64,000 bases of DNA. Origin: Clostridium sp. Ade.TY (lineage in GTDB: Bacteria > Bacillota > Clostridia > Clostridiales > Clostridiaceae). Positions 27,648 to 37,002 of this stretch are shown here, in pieces (position 1 is the stretch's first letter; every line of letters begins with the position of its first letter). The notes under the pieces were generated by a model. That model had not been told where the DNA came from. It saw nothing but the letters and a program-made list of their open reading frames with translations, and ran no database searches. The position numbers and the translations under genes were made by a program. The stretch is from assembly GCF_000498355.1 (NCBI RefSeq), contig NZ_AVSV01000003.1, forward strand, positions 62,001 through 126,000, in the 5' to 3' direction.

Positions 27648-28337
27648 ATGAGTAAAGGGATATTTATAACTGGTAATGGAACTGATATTGGTAAAACATT
27701 TATAACAGCTTTAATTTTAAAAAAACTTAGAGATAATAATATTAATGCTGGATATTATAAAGCGGCACTTAGTGGTGCTGAAGTTATAAATGATGAACTT
27801 ATAGCCGGGGATGCAAAATATGTTTGTGATATTTCAAAAATTAATATGAATCCAAATGATTTAGTATCATATATTTATAAAATGGCTGTGTCACCTCATT
27901 TAGCAGCTGAAATTGAAAATAATAAAATAGATATTATTAAAATAAAAGATGATTTTAATAAAATAAAAGAAAAGTTTGAGTTTATTACTGTTGAAGGTAG
28001 TGGAGGAATAATTTGTCCATTAAGAAGTGATGATGAAGGAACTATTATGTTAGAGGATGTAATAAAAGAATTGAATTTAGATGTTTTGATAGTTGCATCA
28101 GCAGAACTTGGAACTATAAATAATACTGTTTTAACATGTGAATATGCAAAGGAAAAGGGGATAAATGTAAAAGGGATAATTTTAAATGGATATGATAAAA
28201 ATAATTTTTTACATTTAGATAATAAAAAACAAATTGAAAGATTAACCAATATACCTATTATTGCAGAGGTAGAGAACAACGCAGGGTTTTTAAATATGAA
28301 ACTAAAAAATCTTATAGATTTATATAAGGAGATTTAA
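27648..28337 (+). CDS. bioD: Dethiobiotin synthetase
   Basis: A 229-residue P-loop enzyme: GNGTDIGKTF (Walker A, residues 8-17), TVEGSGGIICPL with the active-site acidic region, and VASAELGTINNTVLT. It closes the ureido ring of 7,8-diaminopelargonate with CO2 and ATP. AAGGTGG precedes the ATG, and bioA follows after one base, so the two are co-translated. bioB and the pimeloyl/bioF genes are not in the window. Confidence 0.92.
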   Translation: MSKGIFITGNGTDIGKTFITALILKKLRDNNINAGYYKAALSGAEVINDELIAGDAKYVCDISKINMNPNDLVSYIYKMAVSPHLAAEIENNKIDIIKIKDDFNKIKEKFEFITVEGSGGIICPLRSDDEGTIMLEDVIKELNLDVLIVASAELGTINNTVLTCEYAKEKGINVKGIILNGYDKNNFLHLDNKKQIERLTNIPIIAEVENNAGFLNMKLKNLIDLYKEI

Positions 28338-28338
28338 T

Positions 28339-29697
28339 ATGAATTTAGTTAGTGATGAATTAGTAAAATTAGATTTAGAACATATATGGCATCCATGTTC
28401 ACAGATGAAGGATTATGAAGAGCTTAAACCTATAATAGTAGACCATGCAAAAGGAGTTTATCTTTATGACATTAACGGTAAGTCTTATGTTGATGTAGTA
28501 AGTTCATGGTGGTGTAATCTTTTAGGGCATTGTAACTACAGAATAAATGAAGCTGTAAAAAAACAAATAGATAATTTAGAACATGTTATATTTGCAAACT
28601 TTTCTCATAAACCAGCAATAGAATTATGTAATAAACTTTCAAAGGTTGTATCAGAAGGATTAAATAAGTTTTTCTTTACAGATAATGGGTCAGCAGCAAT
28701 AGAAGTTGCTATGAAAATGAGCTTTCAATATCATTACCAAACAGGGAATAAACAGAAAAAAAGATTTATAGCATTAACGGATGCTTACCATGGAGAAACA
28801 TTAGGTGCATTGTCAGTAAGTGGAGTAGACTTATACTCTAAAATATATAAACCAATGCTATTAGATATAATAAGAGTTGAAGGTCCAGACTGTTATAGAT
28901 GTAAGTATGGAAAGTGCAGGGAAAATTGTGGTGCAGAATGTTTTGAGTCAGCAGAAAAAATATTCGAAGAATATGGGGATGAAACTTGTGCATTTTTAAT
29001 AGAACCTCTTGTACAAGCAGCTGCAGGAATGAAAATATACTCTAAAGAATATTTAAAGAAACTTAGAAAATATTGTGATAAATATAATGTACATTTAATT
29101 GCAGATGAAATAGCAACTGGATATGGGAGAACAGGAAAAATGTTTGCATGCAATCATGCTGAAATTTCACCAGATATTATGTGTTTATCAAAGGGGTTAA
29201 CAGGAGGTTATATGCCTATGGCATTAGCTGTTACAACTGATAAAATTTATAATGCTTTTTATGCAGATTATAATGAAGGAAAAGCATTTATGCATAGTCA
29301 TACTTATAGTGGAAATCCTTTAGCTTGTTCTGCTGCAATAGAAGTTTTAAATATATTAAATGATGAAAAAGTTATAGATAAAGCACAGGAAAATGCAATA
29401 TATTTTAATAATTTAATTAAAGAAAAAATATATAGTCATAAAAATGTTGGAGATATTAGAAATATAGGGCTTATAAATGCAATTGAATTAGTTGAAGATA
29501 AAAAAAGCAAAAAGTCTTTAGATAGTAAAAATAGATATGGTTATCAAATATATAAAAAGGCATTAGAAAAAGGAGTATTACTTAGACCTTTAGGTGATGT
29601 AATATATTTTAATCCACCTCTTATATTAGAAAAGGATGATATGGATTTTATAGTTAATGTATGTTTAGAATGTATAGAAGAAGTTTTAGGAAAATAA
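28339..29697 (+). CDS. bioA: Diaminopelargonate aminotransferase BioA
   Basis: A 452-residue class III aminotransferase with the BioA marker HIWHPCSQMKDYE at the N-terminus, VSSWWCNLLGH, GSAAIEVAMKM and PLP lysine Lys285 (LSKGLTGGYMP). It converts 7-keto-8-aminopelargonate to diaminopelargonate, usually with SAM as amino donor. Residues 185-202 (CYRCKYGKCRENCGAECF) hold five cysteines in 17 positions, which may bind a metal. The product feeds BioD, encoded immediately upstream. Confidence 0.93.
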   Translation: MNLVSDELVKLDLEHIWHPCSQMKDYEELKPIIVDHAKGVYLYDINGKSYVDVVSSWWCNLLGHCNYRINEAVKKQIDNLEHVIFANFSHKPAIELCNKLSKVVSEGLNKFFFTDNGSAAIEVAMKMSFQYHYQTGNKQKKRFIALTDAYHGETLGALSVSGVDLYSKIYKPMLLDIIRVEGPDCYRCKYGKCRENCGAECFESAEKIFEEYGDETCAFLIEPLVQAAAGMKIYSKEYLKKLRKYCDKYNVHLIADEIATGYGRTGKMFACNHAEISPDIMCLSKGLTGGYMPMALAVTTDKIYNAFYADYNEGKAFMHSHTYSGNPLACSAAIEVLNILNDEKVIDKAQENAIYFNNLIKEKIYSHKNVGDIRNIGLINAIELVEDKKSKKSLDSKNRYGYQIYKKALEKGVLLRPLGDVIYFNPPLILEKDDMDFIVNVCLECIEEVLGK

Positions 29698-29710
29698 AAA
29701 ATTAAAAATA

Positions 29711-29753
29711 AAAACTCCGATTGTTTAACGAAATAAATAATTGGAGTTTTATA
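29711..29753 (+). terminator. Probable terminator after bioA
   Basis: AAAACTCCGATT pairs with AATTGGAGTTTT (one G-U) around a 15-nt loop. The downstream tract is TTTTATATATTTAT, a weak T-run. The rest of the 236-bp gap to 29934 is AT-rich with no other clear element. Confidence 0.65.
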
Positions 29754-29933
29754 TATTTATAAAAAATTTTTTTAATAATAATTTATAACTTTTATTAAAT
29801 ATAGCTATTAATTTATTAGTAGAACTAAATTTTAATTTATGCTAGAATATAGGGATGTATACAGAAAGATAAGGCAAGAATAACTTAATTAATAATCTGT
29901 ATATAGAGTAATTATTAGGAGGATGTAATTTAA

Positions 29934-31799
29934 ATGAATAGAATTTCAGATAACATCTTATGCAGAGTTGAAAAGCCAACTAGATATGTTGGTGGAGAAC
30001 TTAATCAGGTTATTAAAAATCCAGAAGAAGTAGATATAAGATTTGCTTTTTGTTTTCCAGATGTCTATGAAGTAGGAATGTCACACTTAGGAACAAGAAT
30101 ACTTTATCATACTATAAATGCAAGAAAAGATACATATTGCGAAAGAGTATTTGCTCCATGGCCAGACATGGAAGAAGAAATGAGAAAAAATAATGTAGCA
30201 TTATATGCTTTAGAAACTAAAGATTCTTTAGATAAATTTGATATATTAGGATTTACATTACAATATGAAATGAGTTACACAAATATATTAAATATGCTAG
30301 ATATGTCAGGAATAACTTTAAGAGCATCAGAAAGAGGAGAAAATGAGCCTATAATTATGGCTGGAGGTCCTTGTGCTTATAATCCAGAGCCTTTATATGA
30401 CATAGTTGATTTCTTTGAACTTGGTGAAGGTGAAGAAATGATGAATGACGTACTTGATGTATACAAAAAGTACAAAGGCAAAGGTAAGAAAAAAGAGTTT
30501 TTAAGAGAAATATCAAAAATAAGAGGTATATACGTGCCTTCATTATATGATGTAACTTACAATGAAGATGGAACGATAAAAGAATTTAAACCAAAATATG
30601 ATGACGTTCCACAAGTTGTTAAAAAGAGAATAGTAACTGACTTTGATAAGGTTGATTTTCCAATAGAAGATATGATAGTACCTTATACAGAAGTTGTTCA
30701 CGATAGAATAGTATTAGAAACTGCAAGAGGATGTACAAATGGATGTAGATTCTGTCAAGCAGGTATGATTTATAGACCAGTTAGAGAAAAAACTAGAGAA
30801 ACTTTATTAGAACAAGCAAGACAATTAGTTAAAACAACTGGTTATCAAGAAATATCACTTTCTTCATTAAGTATATGTGATCACTCAGATATTGAAGGTC
30901 TTATACATGGATTAATGGAAGAACATAGTGAGAATAAAGTTGGAGTATCACTTCCTTCAATAAGAGTTGATGCTTTTTCAGTTGACCTTATAAAGGAAAT
31001 TCAAAAAGTAAGAAAAACAGGTTTAACTTTTGCACCAGAAGCTGGTTCTCAAAGAATGAGAGATGTAATAAATAAAGGATTAACAGAAGAGAGAATACTT
31101 GAAGCCACAAAAAGTGCTTTTGAAAATGGTTGGAGTACAATTAAACTTTACTTTATTATAGGACTTCCATATGAAAAAATAGAAGATTGTGAGGCCATTG
31201 CTGAACTTGCAGAAAAAATGGTAGAAAAATATTATGAAATACCAAAAGACGTTAGAAAGAAAGGTCTTAGAATTACAGTAAGTACTTCTATACTTGTACC
31301 AAAACCATTTACTCCATTCCAATGGGCTCCAATGGAAAGAATGGAAGAAGTAACAGAAAAGATAAAAGCCGTTAAAGGTTCAATAAAATCAAGAGCTATA
31401 ACATATAACTATCATGCTCAAAAAACTTCATATATGGAAGCTGTATTTGCAAGAGGAGATAGAAAACTTTGTGATGTTTTAATTAAAGCTTTTGAAAAAG
31501 GTTGTAAATTTGATGGTTGGTCAGAATACTTTAACTTTGATGCTTGGCTTGAAGCCTTAAAAGAGTGTAATGTTGATGGAGACTTCTATGCTTATAGAGA
31601 AAGAAGTTATGATGAAATATTACCATGGGATTTCATTGATATAGGGGTTAATAGATCATATTTAGTTAATGAAAATGAAAAAGCTAAGAGAGTTGAACTT
31701 ACACAAAACTGTAGAAAAGGATGTACGGGATGTGGAATCAACGTTAACTTTAAAGAAGGGAAGTGTTTTGAAGGTGCGATATCTAATAAAGTTTACTAA
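29934..31799 (+). CDS. B12-binding-like radical SAM protein, TIGR03960 family
   Basis: A 621-residue protein. The N-terminal ~200 residues resemble a B12-binding Rossmann region (IRFAFCFPDVYEVGMSHLG), and the radical-SAM core holds Cys267-x3-Cys271-x2-Cys274 (ARGCTNGCRFC). The C-terminus adds another cysteine group (CRKGCTGCG). The reaction is not established. In clostridia it is always found beside the TIGR03936 gene and rng near rplU, suggesting RNA or ribosome modification. AGGAGG precedes the ATG. Its last 26 bases overlap the next gene. Confidence 0.88.
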   Translation: MNRISDNILCRVEKPTRYVGGELNQVIKNPEEVDIRFAFCFPDVYEVGMSHLGTRILYHTINARKDTYCERVFAPWPDMEEEMRKNNVALYALETKDSLDKFDILGFTLQYEMSYTNILNMLDMSGITLRASERGENEPIIMAGGPCAYNPEPLYDIVDFFELGEGEEMMNDVLDVYKKYKGKGKKKEFLREISKIRGIYVPSLYDVTYNEDGTIKEFKPKYDDVPQVVKKRIVTDFDKVDFPIEDMIVPYTEVVHDRIVLETARGCTNGCRFCQAGMIYRPVREKTRETLLEQARQLVKTTGYQEISLSSLSICDHSDIEGLIHGLMEEHSENKVGVSLPSIRVDAFSVDLIKEIQKVRKTGLTFAPEAGSQRMRDVINKGLTEERILEATKSAFENGWSTIKLYFIIGLPYEKIEDCEAIAELAEKMVEKYYEIPKDVRKKGLRITVSTSILVPKPFTPFQWAPMERMEEVTEKIKAVKGSIKSRAITYNYHAQKTSYMEAVFARGDRKLCDVLIKAFEKGCKFDGWSEYFNFDAWLEALKECNVDGDFYAYRERSYDEILPWDFIDIGVNRSYLVNENEKAKRVELTQNCRKGCTGCGINVNFKEGKCFEGAISNKVY

Positions 31800-32475
31800 A
31801 GAAGCAGATATAAAATTTGTAGCTCACTTAGATTTAATGAGAACTATACAAAGAATAATAAGAAGATCTGGTCTTCCAATAGAATATTCAAAAGGATTTA
31901 ATCCTCATATGACTCTTTCAATAGCACAACCACTTTCAGTTGGAGTGTATTCAGAAGGAGAATACATGGATATAGTTTTAAAGGAAGAACTTGATACAGA
32001 TGAAGTTTTAAATAAATTAAATGAGAGAACAGCAAGTGGAATTAAATTTTTAAAAGCTATAAAAATTCCACTAATACCAAATGAAAAAAAAGTTCCTCAA
32101 TCAATGGCACTTGTTGATGGAGCAAGATATACAGTTAAGATTGAATATAATGATACATCAAAGTTCGAAGAAGAGATGAAAAATCTTTTAGAGAAAAAAG
32201 AGTGGGTAATGACAAAAAGAACTAAAAAAGGTCAAAGTGAAGTTGATATAAAACCATTAGTTCATGAACTTAAGTATTGGATTAAAGATAATGAAGTTGT
32301 ATTAAATATATTAATAAGTTCAGGAAGTAGAGTTCATTTATCACCAGACCTTTTGGTTAAACTTATAAAAGAAAATACAAGTAACTGTAATGATGAAGCT
32401 TTCGTTCAGATAAAGAGAGAAGAAATGTACTTACTTAAAGATGATATTTTAGTACCTCTTTATAAATGTGTATAG
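31774..32475 (+). CDS. Radical-SAM-linked protein, TIGR03936 family (DUF2344)
   Basis: About 233 residues from GTG 31774. The family begins (M/V)RYLIKFTKEADIKFVAHLD, so the longer open frame back to 31669 is not coding. Other conserved stretches are RRSGLPIEYSKGFNPHM and LSVGVYSEGEYMD. In some bacteria this domain is fused to the TIGR03960 enzyme, so the pair probably acts together. It overlaps the upstream gene by 26 bp in another frame, implying translational coupling. Confidence 0.88.
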   Translation: MRYLIKFTKEADIKFVAHLDLMRTIQRIIRRSGLPIEYSKGFNPHMTLSIAQPLSVGVYSEGEYMDIVLKEELDTDEVLNKLNERTASGIKFLKAIKIPLIPNEKKVPQSMALVDGARYTVKIEYNDTSKFEEEMKNLLEKKEWVMTKRTKKGQSEVDIKPLVHELKYWIKDNEVVLNILISSGSRVHLSPDLLVKLIKENTSNCNDEAFVQIKREEMYLLKDDILVPLYKCV

Positions 32476-32486
32476 GAAGTGTAAAT

Positions 32487-33935
32487 ATGAGAGAAATTTT
32501 TATTGAGAGAAGAGAAAATTCTTTAAGAGTTGCTGTAAAAGATAATAAAGAATTAGAAGAATGTTTTATAGAAGAAAAAAGCTCTGAACCTTCCTTTGGT
32601 GAAATATACAAAGGAAGAGTTAAAAATATAGTTCCTGCTATAAATTCAATATTTGTTGATTTAGGCTTTGAAAAAGAAGGATATATGTACTTTAGCGAAG
32701 AGCTTAAAAAGCAAGGTATAAAAAAAGGTGATGAACTTTTAGTTGAAGTTTTAAAAGAACCTTTAAATGAAAAGGGAGCAAAGGTCACAAATAAATTTAG
32801 TATACCAGGGAAATATTTAGTATTTAATTATGGTGAAAGTGGAATATCATTTTCAAAAAGATTTACTGATGAAGTTAAGAAAACTCTTATACTTGCAGAG
32901 ATTGAAGAAGTTAAAGGTGTCAATATAGTTATTAGAACAGAAGGGGCTAATGTACCTATAGAGATACTTAAAAAAGAAAGAGATAAGCTTAAGTTAATAT
33001 TAAATGATATGACTAGAAAGCTTAACTTTAGTACAGAAATTTCAAAAGTATATGGAGAAGATGCATTACTTAACAAGGTTTTAAGAGATAATATAACAAA
33101 AGGTAATGTAAAAATATATGTTGATAATAAAGAAGATGAATCTTTAGCTAATAACTTTATAGATGGAGAAAAAGATGTAGAAGTTATACTGTATAAAGGC
33201 TTTAGAGGATTATTTGATTATTATAATATAGAAAAAGAAATATTAAAGCTTAGACATAATAAAGTTAAATTAAATTGTGGTGGAAATATAGTTATTGAAA
33301 AAACAGAAGCTATGTATGTTATTGATGTAAATAGCGGAAAGAATATAAAAGAGAGAAATTTAAATAAAACAATACTTCAAACTAACTTAGAAGCAGCAAA
33401 AGAAATAGGAAAGCAAATACTTCTTAGAAACTTAAGCGGAATAATAGTTATTGATTTTATAGATATGAGAGATCCAAAGCAAAGAATTCAAGTTATGAGA
33501 GCTATTAAGGATGCTTTAAAAGCTGATAAAGGGAATAGTAAAATATATCCTTTTACAGAACTTGATTTAGTTCAAATAACAAGAAAACGTAGAGGAAAAA
33601 GTATTTATGATTCAATAGAAGAGGCATGTCCAAGATGTAAGGGGAGCGGAAATATATTAAAATTATCTTATATAGAAGATTTAATACGAAATGATATATT
33701 AAAAGCTGTTGAAGAAAATACTATAGAAAGTTTCTTTATAGAAATTGATAGCAATTATAAAGAGGCAGTAAGTGGAGATATGGTAAATTTCCTTAAAAAT
33801 ATAGATGGGCTTGATAAAGAAATATTCTTAAAGTTTTCTGAGGGAATTGAAGGATATAAGATAGAGCCTATAATATTTAAAAGTCAAAAAAATAATTTAG
33901 AGGATTATAAAATAAAAGGAATAGAAAGATATTAA
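32487..33935 (+). CDS. rng: Ribonuclease G/E family endonuclease
   Basis: About 482 residues from ATG 32487, with AGGAAG upstream. An S1-like RNA-binding domain is at about 35-115. The catalytic DNase-I-like region holds the magnesium aspartates in MYVIDVNSGK and IVIDFIDMRD, and the Zn-link cysteines are in CPRCKGSG (about 390). The RNase E C-terminal degradosome scaffold is absent, so it is RNase-G-like. It cleaves single-stranded AU-rich RNA, for example in rRNA maturation. Confidence 0.92.
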   Translation: MREIFIERRENSLRVAVKDNKELEECFIEEKSSEPSFGEIYKGRVKNIVPAINSIFVDLGFEKEGYMYFSEELKKQGIKKGDELLVEVLKEPLNEKGAKVTNKFSIPGKYLVFNYGESGISFSKRFTDEVKKTLILAEIEEVKGVNIVIRTEGANVPIEILKKERDKLKLILNDMTRKLNFSTEISKVYGEDALLNKVLRDNITKGNVKIYVDNKEDESLANNFIDGEKDVEVILYKGFRGLFDYYNIEKEILKLRHNKVKLNCGGNIVIEKTEAMYVIDVNSGKNIKERNLNKTILQTNLEAAKEIGKQILLRNLSGIIVIDFIDMRDPKQRIQVMRAIKDALKADKGNSKIYPFTELDLVQITRKRRGKSIYDSIEEACPRCKGSGNILKLSYIEDLIRNDILKAVEENTIESFFIEIDSNYKEAVSGDMVNFLKNIDGLDKEIFLKFSEGIEGYKIEPIIFKSQKNNLEDYKIKGIERY

Positions 33936-34014
33936 TTTTTAAGTTAGAAAAAATTAAATGATTTTATAAAAACTAAATTAAGTATGGTAATTTCTTATAA
34001 ATTACAAATTAATA

Positions 34015-34043
34015 TTGACAATGACAAATAGGTATGTTAACTT
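34015..34043 (+). promoter_or_regulatory. Probable promoter of the rplU operon
   Basis: A perfect TTGACA is followed after 17 bases by TAACTT; initiation would fall at about 34050, just where the L21 leader structure begins. The -10 is a weak match. Confidence 0.5.
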
Positions 34044-34050
34044 TAATTAG

Positions 34051-34125
34051 TAAACCGCTCACGATAGGGTTTTTTGTCAAACAAAGAATTATATCTTTGT
34101 ACCCGTAGTGGCGAGACCGTTATGA
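34051..34125 (+). ncRNA. L21 ribosomal-protein leader RNA
   Basis: A structured 5' leader directly before rplU. Nested helices are CGCTCAC (34056-34062) with GTGGCG (34108-34113, one bulge), GGGT (34067-34070) with ACCC (34101-34104), and ACAAAGA (34081-34087) with TCTTTGT (34094-34100). Sequence and shape fit the Firmicute L21 leader, a cis element through which the operon is believed to be autoregulated. The ribosome site GAGGAGG comes straight after it. Confidence 0.82.
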
Positions 34126-34137
34126 GGAGGTGTTTTA

Positions 34138-34449
34138 ATGTACGCAGTAGTATTAACTGGAGGAAAACAATACAGAGTTCAAGAGGGAGACGTATTATTC
34201 GTTGAAAAATTAAACGCTGAAGTTGACTCACAAGTTGAATTAACAGAAGTATTAGCTGTTTCTAATGGAGAAACTTTAACAGTTGGAAAGCCAATGGTTG
34301 AAGGAGCTAAAGTTGTTGCTAAAGTTGTAGCACAAGGAAAAGCTAAGAAAATCACAGTATTCAAGTATAAGGCTAAGAAGGACTACAGAAGAAAGAATGG
34401 TCACAGACAACCTTACACTAAATTAGTTATCGAAAAGATCGAAGCATAG
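34138..34449 (+). CDS. rplU: 50S ribosomal protein L21
   Basis: A 103-residue protein with the L21 pattern: [66 protein letters not shown] precedes the ATG. First gene of rplU-prp-rpmA, under the L21 leader. Its codon use and slightly higher GC reflect high expression. Confidence 0.98.
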   Translation: MYAVVLTGGKQYRVQEGDVLFVEKLNAEVDSQVELTEVLAVSNGETLTVGKPMVEGAKVVAKVVAQGKAKKITVFKYKAKKDYRRKNGHRQPYTKLVIEKIEA

Positions 34450-34453
34450 TCAA

Positions 34454-34840
34454 ATGATTAGTGCAAAGATTTTAACAAAAAAAGATAACATAATAGGTTT
34501 CATTATAGATAGTCATGCGATGCCAGAAGACAGAGATTTTAATAACGATGTTTTATTGGTTGGAGAAGCTTTTGATATGGTTTGCAACTCAGTTTCAGTC
34601 TTATCACAAAGTGTTCTTATAGGTATAGATGAAGTTTTAAAACTTAACTGTACATATGAAATGGCTGATGGATACCTTAAGTTAGACTTAACTGATTTTT
34701 CGGAAGAAGAATTAATGCAGTCTCAAGTTTTACTTAAAACTTTCGAGAAGAGTCTAGAAAGTGTAATTTTTAGCTTGGATCAAATGTTTGGAATTAATAA
34801 ACGTAGAGAATATATAAATTTATTAAAAGAGGAGGTGTAG
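34454..34840 (+). CDS. prp: Ribosomal-processing cysteine protease Prp
   Basis: A 128-residue YsxB-like protein between rplU and rpmA. It has the paired catalytic residues, His in IIDSHAM (about 21) and Cys in [13 protein letters not shown] (about 43). The spacing between them is longer than the ~12 residues usual in Prp (extra [10 protein letters not shown]). Prp removes the short N-terminal leader of L27, and the L27 encoded next carries that leader. Previously annotated only as a hypothetical protein in many genomes. Confidence 0.85.
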   Translation: MISAKILTKKDNIIGFIIDSHAMPEDRDFNNDVLLVGEAFDMVCNSVSVLSQSVLIGIDEVLKLNCTYEMADGYLKLDLTDFSEEELMQSQVLLKTFEKSLESVIFSLDQMFGINKRREYINLLKEEV

Positions 34841-34844
34841 TGAC

Positions 34845-35144
34845 ATGATGATAATGAACCTTCAATTATTTGCCCACAAAAAAGGGGTAGGTAGCTCAAA
34901 GAACGGTAGAGATTCTGAGTCAAAAAGACTTGGTGTTAAATCAGCAGACGGAGAATTCGTTTTAGCTGGAAACATCATCGTTAGACAAAGAGGAACTAAA
35001 ATCCACCCAGGAAACAATGTTGGAAAGGGTAAGGATGATACTCTATTCGCTAAGATCGATGGAGTTGTTAGATTCGAAAGAATGGGAAGAGACAAGAAGA
35101 AAGCTTCTGTTTACCCAATGAACGTAGAAGTAATAGCTGAATAA
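34845..35144 (+). CDS. rpmA: 50S ribosomal protein L27 precursor
   Basis: A 99-residue L27 with a Firmicute-type extension, [20 protein letters not shown]. The Prp site is expected after LQLF, exposing AHKKG, whose basic tail reaches the peptidyl-transferase centre. The body has [12 protein letters not shown] and [22 protein letters not shown] precedes the ATG at 34845; the next Met codons (34848, 34854) are alternatives. A terminator follows. Confidence 0.97.
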   Translation: MMIMNLQLFAHKKGVGSSKNGRDSESKRLGVKSADGEFVLAGNIIVRQRGTKIHPGNNVGKGKDDTLFAKIDGVVRFERMGRDKKKASVYPMNVEVIAE

Positions 35145-35156
35145 TAGTTATTAATA

Positions 35157-35185
35157 TAAAGCACCCATGAATTTGGGTGCTTTTT
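35157..35185 (+). terminator. Intrinsic terminator of rplU-prp-rpmA
   Basis: AAAGCACCCA pairs with TGGGTGCTTT around a short loop and is followed by TT. A second weaker A/T-rich hairpin (AAAAAAGATT / AATCTTTTTT) lies at 35193-35228. Confidence 0.92.
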
Positions 35186-35249
35186 AAATGTAAAAAAAGA
35201 TTTTAAAAATACATTTGTAATCTTTTTTTCTTTATATATAGTAGGTTTG

Positions 35250-35258
35250 TGATATAAT
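35250..35258 (+). promoter_or_regulatory. Extended -10 promoter element of obgE
   Basis: TGATATAAT lies after the rpmA terminators and 129 bases before obgE. A run of T/C lies at the -35 position. Confidence 0.55.
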
Positions 35259-35386
35259 TAAGAAAATATTTTATTTGAATAGATTTAATAATTATAATCT
35301 ATGGAAATAATATTAATAAGAATATTAGAAATTTTATCTATATATTTTTAGAAAGAATAAATTTTCACAAAAGGAGAGGTGAAATT

Positions 35387-36679
35387 ATGAGTATGTTTAT
35401 AGATAAGGCCAAGGTTTTCATTAAATCTGGTAAAGGTGGAGATGGTAATGTTTCATTCAGAAGAGAGAAATACGTTCCACTTGGTGGACCAGATGGTGGA
35501 GATGGTGGTAGAGGCGGAAGTATTATCTTTAGAGTTGATACAGGAATCACTACATTAATGGATTTTAAATATAAAAGAAAATTCGTAGCAGAGCCAGGAG
35601 AAAATGGTGGCGGATCAAAATGCTACGGAAAAGATGGAAATGATCTTTATATAAGAGTACCATTAGGTACAATTATAAGAGAAGCTGAAAGTAATAAAAT
35701 AATATGTGACCTTTCAGAAAAAGATGATGAATATGTTGTTTTAAGAGGTGGAAAAGGTGGTAAAGGAAACTGTAAGTTCTGTACACCTACAAGACAGGCA
35801 CCAACTTTTGCTGAGCCTGGAATGCCTGGAGAAGAAATGAACATAATTCTAGAACTTAAGTTACTTGCAGATGTTGGACTTTTAGGTTTCCCTAATGTAG
35901 GTAAGTCAACATTCTTATCAATGACAACAAAAGCAAAACCAAAGATAGCAAACTATCATTTTACAACACTTAAACCAAATCTTGGAGTTGTTGCAGCAGA
36001 TGGAGTAGAGCCTTTTGTTATGGCAGATATACCAGGAATTATTGAAGGAGCAAGTGAAGGTGTAGGTCTTGGTCTTGAATTCTTAAGACATATTGAAAGA
36101 ACAAGATTATTAGTTCACGTTGTAGACCTTTCAGGACTTGAAGGAAGAGATCCTTTTGAAGATTTCTTAAAGATAAACGAAGAACTTAAAAAGTATTCAG
36201 TTAAGCTTTGGGATAGACCTCAAATAGTAGTTGCAAACAAAACTGACCTTGTATTTGAAGAAGGTGTATTTGAAGAGTTTGAAAGCAAAGTTAAAGCACT
36301 AGGATTTGATAAAGTTTATAAAATGTCAGCAGCAACTAGAGAAGGTGTTGATGAGGTAATTAAAGAATGTGCTAGAATGCTTAAGGAAATTCCTATAACA
36401 GGACTTGAAATTTCAGAAGACGAAAGATATGTACCAGATGAGAAGAGATTTACTTATGAGGTTAGAGTTGAAGAAGGCGATGAATTTGATACTTACTATG
36501 TATTTGGAAGCTTCGTAGATAGACTTTTAAATGCAGTTAACGTAAATGATGCTGACTCATTAAGATACTTCCATAAAGTATTAAAGAATAAGGGAGTATT
36601 AGATAAATTAAGAGAGATGGGAATCAAAGACGGAGACATGGTAAATCTTAACGACTTTGAATTTGAATATATACTATAG
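35387..36679 (+). CDS. obgE: GTPase ObgE/CgtA
   Basis: A 430-residue protein with the three Obg domains: the glycine-rich N-terminal fold (1-158, [11 protein letters not shown]), the GTPase (GFPNVGKST at about 166, [15 protein letters not shown]) and the C-terminal OCT domain (about 355-430). It is an essential 50S-assembly and stress-response GTPase, and in Bacillus links to sporulation. AGGAGAGG precedes the ATG. yhbY follows after 11 bases. Confidence 0.97.
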   Translation: MSMFIDKAKVFIKSGKGGDGNVSFRREKYVPLGGPDGGDGGRGGSIIFRVDTGITTLMDFKYKRKFVAEPGENGGGSKCYGKDGNDLYIRVPLGTIIREAESNKIICDLSEKDDEYVVLRGGKGGKGNCKFCTPTRQAPTFAEPGMPGEEMNIILELKLLADVGLLGFPNVGKSTFLSMTTKAKPKIANYHFTTLKPNLGVVAADGVEPFVMADIPGIIEGASEGVGLGLEFLRHIERTRLLVHVVDLSGLEGRDPFEDFLKINEELKKYSVKLWDRPQIVVANKTDLVFEEGVFEEFESKVKALGFDKVYKMSAATREGVDEVIKECARMLKEIPITGLEISEDERYVPDEKRFTYEVRVEEGDEFDTYYVFGSFVDRLLNAVNVNDADSLRYFHKVLKNKGVLDKLREMGIKDGDMVNLNDFEFEYIL

Positions 36680-36690
36680 GAGGATTTTAG

Positions 36691-37002
36691 ATGTTAATAG
36701 GAAAACAAAGAGCTTACTTAAGAGGGTTAGCTAATGATATGCAACCTATATTCCAAATTGGAAAAAATGGAATAGAAGAAACTTTCTTAATTCAAGTAAG
36801 AGATGCTTTAGAAAAAAGAGAGCTTATTAAAATAAAAGTTTTAGAAAATAGTGGACTTGAAGCAAGAGAAGCTTCAGATTATATATGTGAAAAGTTAAAA
36901 TGTGAAGGTGTTCAAGCAATTGGAAGTAAGATAGTTTTATACAAAAGATCATCAAAAAATCCAAAAATAGAAATACCAAGAAAAGCTAAAAACAGAAAAT
37001 AA
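36691..37002 (+). CDS. yhbY: CRM-domain RNA-binding protein (YhbY/YqeI)
   Basis: A 103-residue protein that is a single CRM domain with GKNGIEETF in the RNA-binding loop and a basic C-terminus. YhbY binds pre-50S particles. AGGAGG precedes the ATG; its stop shares one base with the nadD ATG (TAATG). Confidence 0.92.
   Translation: MLIGKQRAYLRGLANDMQPIFQIGKNGIEETFLIQVRDALEKRELIKIKVLENSGLEAREASDYICEKLKCEGVQAIGSKIVLYKRSSKNPKIEIPRKAKNRK

Noticed and set aside
27896-28279. Open frame of 127 codons on the - strand inside bioD
   Set aside because: Ser/Ile/Phe-rich composition typical of an antisense shadow, no ribosome site, and full overlap with a well-supported gene.
29854-29905. GTATACAGA / TCTGTATAT pairing before the TIGR03960 gene
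   Set aside because: Only about 9 bp over a ~30-nt loop in very AT-rich sequence; too weak to call a structure or operator.
31669-31773. Longer N-terminus for the TIGR03936 protein
   Set aside because: The extra 35 codons overlap the radical-SAM gene in another frame and precede the conserved family start at GTG 31774.
32435-32788. Open frame of 117 codons on the - strand over the start of rng
   Set aside because: Shadow of rng; no start signal and no recognisable domain.
35193-35228. Second hairpin after rpmA as a riboswitch or small RNA
   Set aside because: It is a simple A/T stem with a 16-nt loop and no conserved core; a backup terminator is the simpler reading.
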